Assembly: GCA_013115135.1 (NCBI GenBank)
Contig: JABANP010000163.1
Location: forward strand, 38,558 to 102,557
DNA length: 64,000 nt
Origin: Perkinsus olseni
Lineage: Eukaryota; Perkinsozoa; Perkinsida; Perkinsidae
Direction: 5' to 3'
Position 1 is the first letter of the stretch. Every line of letters starts with the position of its first letter. Both the position numbers and the translations under genes were made by a program. The notes beneath the pieces are model-generated. The model was not told the DNA's origin. It searched no databases and worked only from the letters and a program-made list of their open reading frames with translations. Positions 11,608-23,900 of this stretch are shown piece by piece.

Positions 11608-14600
11608 AGCGTTAGCAGCCGCGAAGGCTAAGTTAGGGTTCTGAGAAGCACGATTTAATGTTGGCGTTTGGTGACGAGGCCAATGTCCCGTTCACAACCC
11701 ACTTCTGGTCGTCGGTCAGGCCCGGAGGCTGCGACGGTGACGCCAGCCCAGAGGCCTTGCGTCAATAGTAGAGACCAAGCTAGGAAGCAGCCCGGGGAGA
11801 AGCACGTTCTATGGAGATAAGTAAACATAGTGAGGTGAGGCCAAAAACTGAACCATGTCGCAGACGACAGCGAGGGTATCCAGGGGCAGCGAGGCAGTTG
11901 ATATTAGATGACACTGTTCAAACAGGAAAGCAATTGTTGTTCGAACCTTTGAGAGATGAAGCGAAGGGAGGGCGCAACTGAGTAGCAACAGCCACGACAG
12001 GCGAGAACAGACCCGTCATAGCCGTCATGGATAACTCAACCCCTTAGGTCCCCAACGACGGAAGAATGCTGCGTGTTGTAAAGTGAGTTAATCTCGATAA
12101 GAGTATCTTTGAAAGTGGCCTCGCAACTACGGCCTGGCAATCTGCAGACTATTCACTCCGTTCTGTGCAGTGGATTGTGGATCCATCCATGCTGTGCCCG
12201 TTGGAGCCGCTACGTCAGCAGTACGGGTAGAAGTATTGAGAGTTTGCGGTATAAAATCAATCCACAGCCAGCCCATGCTGCAGCATCCCTGCTCCAGACC
12301 TGAAGGGGACCTGTAGGCCGTGGCTGAGGTGGCCGTAGCTGCTGACTACCGTCGGGGGCACGACTGTGCTTCTCTCGACGTTTGGTGTGGACCGTCGCCG
12401 CGTAACTGAGTATGACAGGACTCATCAAGCGACGAACAATCATCCAGTGAATGATATCGTGGATGCACAGGGGCATGAGGGCGTTGTCAGCGTGAGACAC
12501 TGGAAGACCCACCCGGTTCCTTGCAGGGCTTGCCCGAGGCGCCGCCCCATCTCTTGGAAGTGTCGTCGAACGCTGACGTATGACCCAAGGAGCACACCGG
12601 TCATGAAAAGGACTGAGATAAAGCCTCTGGTGCCAGACTGATGAGATGCACCAACAGCTCAACGATGAGGGAGACTTACTTGGTACGACAGTGGCAGCAA
12701 TGACAAGTGCGATGTCGACTGCTGCTTCCATCTCTTCCTCTTCTGACTCCTCAGCGTCAGCATCAGATGACCCAGCATTGAAGACGAGAGCATGACCGAA
12801 TACCTACACTCGCACAGTGGTCGCCTTCACCGACTGGTACGCTGTGCAAGAGTAGAAGGCACACGGCAAGTACGACACAAGGCGGGGACACGAGCGTCTT
12901 ACCACGACACACACCATCGCCACGATGAAGAAAGGGCTCTTGTTCCACAGACTGAGAGGAGTACATATGGCTTGTGCGGGCTGTTGCAACTCACAAGGGG
13001 CCAACCCCTCTCCTGCAGTAGCGATACCATCCCTCCGCCACTTCGTCCAGTCTGGTGCTATGCGCGCTCAGAACAGGAGGCCAGTGTATTGCACCACCCG
13101 AAGATGGGTCCACCTAGAGCAGTGCCGCTATGAAGCGGGAAATCACGCAAGAACCCTGACCTCAACCCGGATGGCGTCCCTCGGTACCAGGATAGGATTG
13201 ACCCATACAATGACACACAGCTGCATGAGGGACGCCTGTGGAGGCCCAACGGGCATCAACAACACAACGACGGCAGGGGAGCTACGACAAGGTCATCATG
13301 GTAAGGGTTCGAAGGAACTCAACCGAGCTGCATGCCCCCTTCGTGAGTATTCGATCTTGTGAGACGGGGCTGCCGCGGGTCGTGTCTAGCTAAGATCTCT
13401 CCTCTATGTTCGGGGTATCGAGACCATGGAATGGCAGCATAGGAGTAGGGTGCGACAGCGAGCTGAGAGGGGCCACTGCAGCGGCACAACAATGGCAGCG
13501 AGCCAACAAAGAGCATGGTGTCACGAGGGCTATGCCAGGGTCGCCCGTGATCACGTCCGCCCGCCCTACCTTGCTCCTGGCCAGGCCGACGTTCTGTCCA
13601 TCTCTACTAGGCAAGACGGCGTCACGGTCCGGGTCCAGGTACTATATACGGTAGAGTGGAGGGGAGGACGCTTCGAAGTGTACCTAGGCGACACCAGCTG
13701 GGGGGACTCCATCAGGGTTCGACATGCAGCTTTCAACTCACGCTGCTGCCCGTGCTGCATCGTCCCCATCCTGTTCCCAGGACCGTCGTGCGTTCACCAA
13801 TGGTTTCTCTATGCTGAAGCAATCCTCCCATCGTCTATTGCTGGTCGTCATACCAGGGAAGCCTGTCAAGGACTCCACCCTCGAGGACATCTGCAGCAGG
13901 GGGAGGAGGATCCCCACCTGGGTAGTCCTCCCCAGCACCAAGTGACTTGAGATCAGGGAAGCTCTTCGAATGCACGAGGCCATGCAGACAGTCCGCAGCT
14001 TGCCGTGAAGCATTGAAGTGCGGCGAGCGCTGACCCTGACCACGCGAGCCCTACAGGTCGTCTCTTCTTGCCACTCTCACCTTCTTGAACACGCTCCTGC
14101 CGTGGCCACTTGCTGCCTCCCAGAAGGGGTCCACGTAGCAAGATGCCCTTGGCCTTTCCTAGAGGGGTATCATCACTTCGTGACAGTACTTGTTGGCTTA
14201 CGTTAGCATGCGCAGCGTGACGATTCTCTAGTCTTATGAGCTCTTGTAGATTCCTACCACCACCATACCACCACCCACTAGAGTGTGGATGATTACTCCT
14301 TCCCTTGAACATGACACAAAATGACGACACTGGACGACGAAGAAAATGCACGATCGAATAGGAAAGATACTCCAGCATGTTGCCGCTGTGTTGCCTCAGT
14401 GTTGTCTGTGGCCTACCGCTGAGTGTCAACACCACCTTCCCGCTAAACAGGCCAAGTTGAGCATGGTTTGGTAGTCGCCCGCGTAGAGGTCTTTACTCTG
14501 AATTCCCCACAAGTTCATACGAGACACCCCACAGTATTGCTTAACACAAATACCATGATATGGTCGGAAAATAGCAGCGCTAGGCTGCTCTCCTCATGCA

Positions 14601-15107
14601 TGTCCTCGTTTGAATTATAACAACAGTAACATCAACTATTAATCAACTCTACAGTCGGACGACCGCTGCGGGCTCCATGATGGTGGACCCCGTACTGCAG
14701 GTGACAGAGGCCACCACGGTAGTGCTCTCCCACCGTCGCCCTCCGAGGATTCAAGTTTAGTCTCGGTACGCAGTCAGGGCGCTTGAGGTCTGCCGAGAGT
14801 CTGACTCTGTCCGGGAAGAGCGGTGGCGTCGACACCAACGACGACTCAACAGCATGGCGCTGGACAGCCTGAAAGTGCCCGAGAGAAGGGTTCATAACGA
14901 CTAAGTCTCCACTGGGCTGCACCGGACGGTACTCGGAGAGCACCTCTTACAGCAAAACCAGCAAGCTCCTCGTCACGCGAGAACAGCAGCCGATCATTTA
15001 TCATTAGAAGAACAAAGGAGTCCCCACCCACTTGCGAGTCGTCTAGCGACACTTCCTCGATGCACTCCCTCTGCTGGAGCACGCCTGAATTGCCCCTCTC
15101 AAGACCG
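11608..15107. other. Region without a gene I can support
   Basis: Many short open frames occur on both strands, but none shows a recognisable domain. The only suggestive piece is the minus-strand acidic then hydrophobic exon at about 12674-12790, ending at a consensus GTAAGT donor. Minus-strand genes probably continue through here as short exons, given the exon at 15108-15335. Confidence 0.5.
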
Positions 15108-15335
15108 TCATATGCTTGCCTTGCTGCTTTGGACATGCCCACCGGAAGGCCCTGCACGAATCGCTGGGACACCAGACCCCCCAGCACAGCAAGGACTGAC
15201 CTTCTGCGCCCGCAGTTTGTGTATGTAGGAGTCGTAAGCACGCTTGACCTTAGTCAGCAGCTTACCATACGCCTCGTCCTGTACTATAATGGCATCCCAG
15301 AGATCAGAGTAAACTTCTAGCTTCGCTTCGCTCAT
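15108..15335 (-). CDS. Exon resembling the TSNAXIP1 N-terminal domain
   Basis: The reading frame starts with Met at 15335. Its first 45 residues include LEVYSDLWDAIIVQDEAYG, LLTKVKRAYDSYI and HKLRAQK. The spacing resembles the conserved N-terminal helix of translin-associated factor X-interacting proteins (pattern VYR-x-x-F-x-x-x-I-x-x-F-x-x-Y-x-x-LL-x-x-I-K-x-x-Y-x-x-Y), which occur in ciliated eukaryotes. After AQK the codons run into a GTCAGT that may be a splice donor (about 15200). The rest of the gene is not resolved. The family call is by eye and weak. Confidence 0.3.
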   Translation of the reverse strand: MSEAKLEVYSDLWDAIIVQDEAYGKLLTKVKRAYDSYIHKLRAQKVSPCCAGGSGVPAIRAGPSGGHVQSSKASI

Positions 15336-16411
15336 GCCTGCAACAAGGGCATCCTCGTAAGAGGGCTGTTGCCGACCGCACCGCTTGAAGGGTCAGCTCC
15401 TAGCCGTTCTGGCCGGCGAACCGCACTTAGTCGCTGCGGGCCTGCCGAAGTCCCTCACTGGTACTGCGCGCCGTTGAGGTAGTGATGACCTCAAGTTGGA
15501 CATACTCTGGCTACTCGGCACTCGTGGCCGCAGGGATGTGGTCTGAGCGCTGTAGGGCCTGCGAAGAACACCTTGACAAGGGGAAGCAGCGGCAGTCATC
15601 CTTACCGTCTCACTTCTCTTTGCTGCGGCTTAGTGCCAGCCCCTGTACAGAGCGCTGACCGTGGTCTAGTGTGGAGGGAGTGGCTGGACTTACTGCAGCT
15701 CAGCGGCCGGGCAGCATCTACACGATCTCTCTTCAACACGCTCAGCTCACTGACTTACTTGGCGCTCTAAACCCTGTCGCAATCGCCCCATCAATCGTCC
15801 TCCTCCTCCCTAAGGCTCCTGTTCCACTGCATGAAGCCATGAACGCTGGCACTACTGAATCAACTACGACCACAGGGACCTCACTACACGGCCATCAATA
15901 GTCATCAATAACAGAGTATCTCCACCAAGCCAGGATGAGACGTGGGAGTCACTCACGCCAACAGTCCGTGTATAACGGAATGGAGTATCTCGAGCGGACT
16001 CGAGACTTTAGGGCGAGCGCTATATGAAATTGCGCTGAAGTAAAATTCCCGATTTGAGCGGAGCGAAGCAGTCATAACTGCGAGCCTTTGCAGGATCATC
16101 TACGTAGGCAAGTTGAGTATTGGGTCTCTTTACTCCTCCATTTGAACCTCCAGCCTTCGCTGCGGCATACCGGGTCATAACCTAGGACTGCGATGCTCTT
16201 GGCCTTGGTATCATTCCAGGGAATGACTCCATCAACTCCCCAGGGCATCATACGCAATCACATTTCATACCGACCCTCTCCCCGACAGTTCATGCTCCGA
16301 TCGGCAGCAGAGTCTTTCCACATCCTCGCATCTTGAATGGGCTTGCTCGTGTCGTGTCAACGCTCTCACCATCGTTAGCGGGTCATAAGTAGCTGTTGTT
16401 GTTGTTTTTTA
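15336..16411. other. Intergenic; nothing identified
   Basis: About 1 kb between the minus-strand exon and the plus-strand gene starting at 16412. I see no conserved coding, RNA gene or repeat. It should contain divergent promoters. Confidence 0.5.
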
Positions 16412-19400
16412 ATGTCGGCTACGGCAGTATCGGGATCTGTCGGTGGTGGTGGTGGTCGGGCAGCCCCAGCAGCAGTGGTTGTCAGTGAACAAGACCGTCA
16501 CAATGCTGAGGACCTAGCCTTCGACCTCCGACAGATGGTCCGGAATGGCCACATAGACGAGCCACAATGCAAGGACCTAAAAGAGCACTGTGAGCTTGAA
16601 TTCAGGTAGGCTGGGTCACGGCTTCTCAGCGCTTCATGGAACCTCGTCATCTCAGTCGTTGGGAGTCGTTAGCACAGCAGGCAGCAAATAGGGAGGATTT
16701 TGTAGAGTTTGAACGGCTCACTGAGGTACTTGGACCATCACCACACCGCCAAGGCTAATACTCGCTCTTAGATCGCTCATAAACTGGGGGATGCTCTACG
16801 GGTTTATGATGAGGCTAGTAGAGGAGGTGGTAGTGTTCGAGACAGGGCTGCCAGTTTTGGTGGCCAGTCGGCGCCCCTAGCAGCCGCAACATCGCCTGGT
16901 AGTTGGGAGTAGAAGGTCGAAGCGCGGAAGTGACGGACTGAGTAGATACGCACCGAGGCATCAGCACCGACGCTCCCCCACCAGCTGACGCTGGTGATGA
17001 GCTCCCACCGCAGCAGCCCGCACCATCAGCTAGTGCCGAGAAGAAGTCCCGTAAGAAGAAGAAGAAGCATCAGAGGAAGCGCAGTGTGGAGTCCTTGGAA
17101 GGCTTCGACGCCGCTGGCCCAGCCTCTAATGGAGACAGTAGTAGCAATACCGTCCTCGCTGCTTTCACTCTGATCTCTCAGGGCCTAACCAGTCTGCAGA
17201 GCCAGCTTTCCCAGCGTTCGAAGGAGCCGATGCATGGGGCTCTGTGTTCCCCGACCCAGCAGCCCCTCCTGCTGCTCAGGCTGATGGGCCTGATGCTGCC
17301 CCACCGGTAGTAGAGGGCCTGGGGTTGTAGGAGAAGTATAAGGCGTATATTGTAGGGCAGCGGAGCGGGGGTCGGCCCTTTACCGGACACTACTGCGAAG
17401 GATGAAGCTGCAGAGAAGGCTCAGGCTCTAGAGGAGGAGAATAGTGACCTCAAGGAGCAAGTTGAGACACTCAGCAGGCAGCTTACTGTAGCGCAAAGTA
17501 GTACTGAGGTGGACTTTGCTGAGTAGGGGATGGAGTGGTATGTTAGGTGGGCTGGCGATGCTACAGGAACAGCTCACTGCAGCTCAGAAGACTATGACAC
17601 AGCAGGAGCATGAACATGCTCAGTTAGTGGACAGGCTGGGTAAGAGCGTTCAGATTATAACCAAGCTAAGACCGATGCAGGGCAAGGCTGAGGTAGATCA
17701 TGGAGCGCCTCGCTAGTGTGGCGAATCGGGCGGTCTATAGGTATTGGAAGATAGACTGAAGAAGGCGAATGAGGATAGCAATACGCAACAGCAGCAGTTG
17801 GCCGAAAAGGATAAGGTCATCAAAGCCTTGGAGGCTCAGCTAGAGTCCAAGAGTAAGGCGTGGACGGCTGCTGGTGGTGATGATGATAGGCGGGTGCCTC
17901 AGGTAAACTACTGACAGAGACTAGACAGAAGCTATTCGGTGAGAGGGATAGGGTTATGGCTATGAATCAGGAGATTGCCAACCTTAGAGTGGCCAATGAC
18001 GAGGTAGTAGTGGTTATGGTCTGGATAAGGGATAGGTAGGGTCATCCTAGGTCCAGCAAGAGGCGGATCAACTGGCTGCAAGGGCCGGTGTACGGGAGAA
18101 GCAACTACAGCGTATGCGATACATCGTGGACTCCTCAGGTCTCGTCGAGGAGGACAACACTGGTAGGTAGACCGTCGTGGTGGTACTCACTACTTCTGCT
18201 TCCCCAGGTGCCCCTGCTACTACCAGTGGCATGCTCTCACAAGTGGGGAATACGGCACCAGATCTGAGGACTAGTACTGGCATGACGATGAGAGGCATGC
18301 CCTACAGCCAAGCCTCGCTAAGCCAAAGGCAACAGATGGTAGTATTGTTGTTGATGATGATGAGCACCATTCCCAGTGAATATTGTGGCAGTTGGCGGGG
18401 AGCACCTCTAGTATACCTAATACCACTCCTAACGGAACAGCAGCAGACTATGCCTCCCCGACCAGGGACTCCCTCACGCAGACGCAGTCACAGGCCACTG
18501 TAGCTAATATGAAGGACCCTCTCTTCTTCCGACAAACTAACGATATGGACTGGGGAAGTAGGATAATTTTGTGGCGCGTGACGCAGAGTTATCCTTTCAA
18601 TATAGGAACGGAAGTCCATGCCTTAGCCCAGCCTATCAGTGAGCAGTATCGGCAGATGCTGCAGTGTGGCAGCGGGGAGTACTCAGGTTGGTGTTGCCTC
18701 TCCCTCCGCCCTGGAGTACCACTCTTTGCCTTATTCATCAGGATGTATCTTTGAAGATGCTGCTGTTAGCGTGAGGATGTACTGTTCCGTCCAAGGCCTT
18801 GGTATTGACCTCAAGTTCGACTTGGTCAATAAGGGAGCCTCACCATTGGTAGCAGCAGGAAGGGAATCTTGTAGTGCGCATCTTCGTGTGCAGGTCCAGG
18901 CTAATCTCATAGCCGAGCCTAGGAAGGTCACTGCCTTTGATTTCACTATAGAGCCTGTTCCTAGTAAGACAAGAAGCGACTCTGGCCTGTTCAGCATGGT
19001 ATCTTAGGTCGAAGCCCGGTGGTGATGGGAGGAGGTAAGCGTGAGTTCACTGGAAGGCTGCTAGTGAAGTCACCGTATGAGTTCCCCCCTGTGATGTGTA
19101 TCAACTATGTAAGGTCTGCTAGTGTTGTCCTTCCCGCCACAACCAACCTGTTATCAGGTGCTATCCGATGGCACCCCTGTCAACAACTACATCCGCATTC
19201 CTCTGCCTATCCCCAAGGTTGCCAGACCTGCCAATCCAAGTGTGTTGGATGGAGCCGTATTTTACTTTTCGCATCGCTCCGCTCAGGTTCTACAGTATTT
19301 TTCGAGCATTGGCGTAGCGAGAAGTTTAGTCTGTGCGAAGTATCTTCGAGAATCAGTTTGAGGAATGAATACACCCAAGCAGGCGGACTGGCTGTAAGAA

Positions 19401-19823
19401 TTAATGGGCGCAGCGCTGGTCACCATAATGGGATTTCCACCCCTCAGACCGTCGCCAGTGCACTTGAATTCGGTGGTAACTTGGCCCGTTTGGCCGGTCT
19501 GGACTCGACAGCGCGGTCTGTTGTAGTAGTGGGCGTGGTAAGTAAAGCGTCGGTTGTTTGATATTATCACCTGGGGCCCTGTCCTCCAGGTACCCTTCGA
19601 CACGCCTGCGGAGATCATGGCTCGGGTAGAGCTCAGCGCGCGACACCCTGGAGAGGCTAGAGTCGGAAGTACGGACTCCTAATGTGGTAAGTTGGCATCT
19701 CCGAGTCAGACTTGGCTGGACAGTTGTGTTTGCATGCTACCTTATGCTGATCATCACCATCAGATACTCAGCAGAGCTGTCCGTAATGCTATAGCGGAGG
19801 TGTTGTCCACCTGGGTGGCCTAA
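16412..19823 (+). CDS. Coiled-coil protein with AP-2 alpha-type appendage domain
   Basis: The gene starts at ATG 16412 (MSATAVSGS then a Gly run). Verified introns are 16606-16655, 16726-16771, 19109-19157 and 19687-19763. The N-terminus is helical (LAFDLRQMVRNGHIDE, FVEFERLTEIAHKL), then comes a Pro/Lys-rich linker (SRKKKKKHQRKR near 17060) and heptad coiled coils at 17410-18150 (ALEEENSDLKEQVETLS, LEDRLKKANEDSN). From about 18700 the frame matches an alpha-adaptin appendage: FEDAAVSVRMYC, FDLVNKGASPL, FPPVMCINYVLSDGTPV, YI-IPLPIPK, then a platform-like HWRSEKF and the tail ESEVRTPNVILSRAV. Stop at 19823. No adaptin trunk precedes it, so it is not a normal AP-2 subunit. Likely role: clathrin-linked cargo or accessory-protein binding. 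Frames break near 17250 and 19641. Confidence 0.55.
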
Positions 19824-20075
19824 GTTGTCGCTTACCATAAATCTACCAATACCCCAACAAAAGTTGCCTTATAGTTTTATCATACTTATCATACTAATGG
19901 TGATGACGGCTCTTGTTATCCCGTGCAAAGTTGAACTCTGCCCCACCCCCGGCGGGGAGGTACTGGAGGTTACCATTCACTTTCCACCCGTCACGTGTGC
20001 TGTCGAGTTTCGTTGCCGGATCGTCCTCAATTTCGTGGCGCGTGAAAAATATTCTCCTCAGAGTATTTGAAAGTC

Positions 20076-20877
20076 ATGTCAAGCGGAATTCAAAAGAATG
20101 AAGGCACGGAGCTGAAGACAGTGTCGATGGCTGAGCCTCCCGCGGAAGCCGCTCCCGGCACTCCAAGCGGTCTGGACAGCGGCCCGATGGACGGAGTGAG
20201 GGAGCCTAGGAACAAGCTAGAGGAGCTCAAGATGTACATCATGCCCGTGGTGGCTCGATATGGCCATCTGGTAGTAACAGCAGCAACAGCAGGGGAGGTC
20301 TAGGGGTATCCATCGTCATCGTACAGGTACGGCTGGTACGCCCTTGGAGGGAGTTCGTGCAGTTCAGCAAGCCTACTAAGGAAGGGGAAGTGCAGAAGCG
20401 TATCACCGGCAATATACAGTACTTCCAGGCAAACTACGCCATCTGCGTCTTGGCCATACTGTCCCTCGGTGAGAGTTGGAGGCAGCGGTGGGGATGGCAG
20501 GAGACGATGCTGGCGTCAGGTATCCTCACGACTCCCCCTCCTGTCTGGTACTCATGCTGGTCCTAGCTGGGGTCTGGTTCGTTTTTCTGGGTAAAAACGA
20601 GGACCCCAACTGGAAGCCCAAGATCAACGGGATGGAGCTATCGAAGACTCAGCGCACCTTCGGTCTCCTAGCGGTCACTCTCCTACTGGTATGCTGCCTC
20701 TGCCATATCGTCTCTCTGGCCCGCTATGCTGCCTCGTAGGTCCTCATCTTCGCCGGCGGACTGATCATGTCAGTATTGGGGATATCTGCGGGACTAACAA
20801 TCGTTCATGCCGCCTTCAACTCGGGCACTCAGTTCGAGGCCCTGGACGAGGCAGAACAGGCCTTGGACCAAATCTGA
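20076..20877 (+). CDS. PRA1 family (prenylated Rab acceptor) membrane protein
   Basis: Start ATG 20076, stop TGA 20875-20877. Introns are 20271-20326, one beginning at 20469, and 20689-20739. After a variable N-terminus comes the family core: VRPWREFVQFSKPTKEGEV, ITGNIQYFQANYAICVLAI, then hydrophobic segments LVLMLVLAGVWFVFLG, FGLLAVTLLL, VLIFAGGLIMSVLG and a short tail ending EQALDQI. PRA1 proteins sit in ER/Golgi membranes and handle prenylated Rab GTPases. The total fits the family's usual size, about 180-200 residues. One frame irregularity falls in the short Pro-rich stretch near 20535. It lies between two other trafficking or motility genes on the same strand, with about 250 nt and 110 nt spacing. 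Confidence 0.75.
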
Positions 20878-20989
20878 GCCACTAGTGCGGCTGGGAATGG
20901 GGTATTTTTGATCACCTAGTTGCTGTTGTGTTGTTACCTCTGGAGGGGATAGCTATAGTCTAGTGCTATTGAGTGCATCATCAAAGACG

Positions 20990-23900
20990 ATGCAGCCCTC
21001 CCCAGGACAAGACGAGCCACCTGAGCTGCGCAGTGAGTTTCGGGACATCGGTGGTCAGCGAACGCTGGTGACACGGAAGCCGAGTAGGGGCCTTCGGAGG
21101 AAACCCCTCCCTGATATTCTCGAGTAGGTACTACAGCCCCCCTGCCGGCGATAGAGGCTGGACGATCCCCGCAGAAGAGTGAGGGAAAGTGGAAGGTGGC
21201 TGTGGTGGTAGTGTTGGACGGTGTAGGTGGGAAGAAGCCTCGACGACGCCAGAGGACCATCATGTCGGAGCTACTAGCCCCTAATGATGCTAGTAAAGTG
21301 AGGTCGTATATGAGAGGTGAGGTGTCTAGTCTATTCAAGAAGGGCTACTCTACGTTGGCAGGCCCTCCTCGCGGCCTTGACTGGGTACCCCCCTCAGCCC
21401 CTGTCAGTGACGCCCTACAGGTTAGTCGTAGTACTCGCGCCGTCGAGGCTAGTTAGGAATCATCAGGTTGGAGGAGGTCAGCAGCCCCTCGGCGTACCCC
21501 ATCGGAGCACGGCAATTGAGAAGAGCCAGCCTGGCCTCCCCCCGACTCCTCGCAAACGGAGTGTTCAGGTGGGCCTCGGTCGTCATTAACCGTAGTGATT
21601 CCCATCGCCACTTTCCCTTCAGCTCCGTCCGAAGGTAATTGATAGCTTCGTCCATGCCGTTGGATCGAGGCCACGCAAAGTGCTTGTCGAGAGGGTTCGC
21701 CAACAGCACTTATCTGAGGATTTGGTCGGGATACTGAGCTCGGAATACGGCATCTCCTTTGAGACCTCTGATGTTGATAAAGGCGCCTGGCTTTCCACTG
21801 GACTACTTCGACAACACTGAGTACGATGAGCGGACCCCGCAAGAGTGGATAGCCTTGGGGTATTCCGAGGCGCAGCGCCAGAAGCAGCACTTTGCTGCTA
21901 AGGGCGAGGACATCAGCGATCTGCCCGACTTCCTCGCCCTGGAGGCCCTCGCCCTTGATAGCGATGCTGGTGTTGGTAAGTGGAAGGAGTGCCAAGTTAC
22001 CACCTACGACTCGGCAAGTGAGAAGTTTGGGGTAATGTTCTCTGGTCAGGAGCAGAGGCTAGTGTGGCTGAGCAAATTGTGGGTGATGTTCGTAGGGGCC
22101 GAGAGCCCGGCTAGGCATGCCAAACGGGTGGCTGATGCAGTTAGGTTACGGAGGGCCACCGAGGCTAAGATACGATACACCATATGCGTGGACTGCATGC
22201 CTAGGGACAGGCAGGAGGGGTTGAAGGGTGACCAAGTGGTGAGAGTATTGCGGCGAGTGACGGGGAAGAGGAGAGCGAGGAGCGGAGCTGACCAGGAGAG
22301 GTTGGACAGGATAGTCGAAGATGTTAATGGTGAGGTCTCGAAGGCTATCAATAGGATGACGATGCTCTGGGTGTTCGCCAAGGCGAGGGAACAGCGGGTA
22401 GGGCAGGAGGAAGAGGGTAGTACCGATGATACAGCCCTGGCCGCGATGAAGCTCCTCACTGACGTTGTGGGAGTCTCTTGGGGCCCGAGTGGTAGGAGAA
22501 CTAGGCCCGCGGGCTTCGGTCAGACTTGGGCTCGGCCGGCGCCGGAATCGGGCGTGATCGTTAGTCCCGGGGTAGAACGAGGATTCTTCGAGACGTCATT
22601 CAATAAGCTCACCTTCGAGACCATGTTCACTGAGAGGGCCGCCATCCGGACTGTTGTTGGGGTTAGACGCCTTTGCATAGAACTTCTAAAGTCCCATCCT
22701 ACGGTACAGCTACTCCCTATAAACTTGCCTTACAAACCGTGCAAGTTGGAGGCCTTCAAGCAGTGGCAGAAGGATGCTATTGACAAGACTGCCGCTAGGG
22801 TGGCGGACGATTTTACTGGAAAAGTCGTTAAAATGATACGCGGGAACTTTGATAGGATCGGCAAGGGTTGGTTCAATATTGAAGAGACCAGTCTGGTGAG
22901 TGCTCGGGACGTGTGCCCACAGCGACGATGGTGTCCTGTCAGGAGGCGTATAATTACGGCAAGTTGAAGAAGCTGATAATGCTAGTACGGCTGATGCTGC
23001 AGGACTCCCTCAGGGACCTGGCCATCAACACAGCTGAACTCTATGTAGACTACATGAAGAGGCATGTGCCTAGGGAGGTTCGTGTAGAGGTAGGAATTAT
23101 AAAAAGCCGGGGCTGGGGATCGAACCTGTGCCCTTTCGAGTGTTGTCGAAGCATTAGTTTATGGTCCGAGCTTTTCAGAATCTGCGTACAGTGATAAACG
23201 ACTGGCAGGAGGGGTGGTCCGAGCCGATGGATCCGACGCCCCAGAGGCTCTCTTCGCCATAGAGATCAAACGTGTTGAAAAGAAGAAAGATGAGCCCCGC
23301 CGCCTAAAGTGCCGTCAACGCCACCAACAGGCTGCTCAGGAAGCGCAGCAGCGGCGAGGTGTCGACGAGGGCCTCTGGGATGCGGCGGCGGTCCTCGGCA
23401 CAGACGCCTGAATATGAGTTTGTCTATGCTACCAACCCCGCCATGTACGTCCAAGCTATTGCTGGGGAGACGATATTGACAGCATTGAGGGCCATCAGCG
23501 ATGTCCCGCACATCGAGAAGGCCACGGTACCTCAGCTGTTCAAAGCGGTCGTGTACAGACAGAAGCTCACTACGGTGAGTTTAGACGAGGATTTTGTGGT
23601 ACGGGCGAAGGATGAGCTCGAGGAGCAGCTCTCGGGGAGTGTCATCCATGGACTGCAGGAGTACATCACCCTGCTGGCACCCTATAGGGACCTGCTACAG
23701 CTGGACCCGGTGAAGTTCATAAATGAGAAGTTGGATGACGAGGAGGCGCCTGCTACTACTGATGAGATCGAGGCTGACATCATCAATCGCCATAGACTGC
23801 ATGATGAGGTCCTTCAGGACATACCGGACAGAGGGGTACAGATAGGTTGGGTGGAGGTGAGAGTCGGGGAGATCAGGAAGATACTGGCTGATAAGCATAC

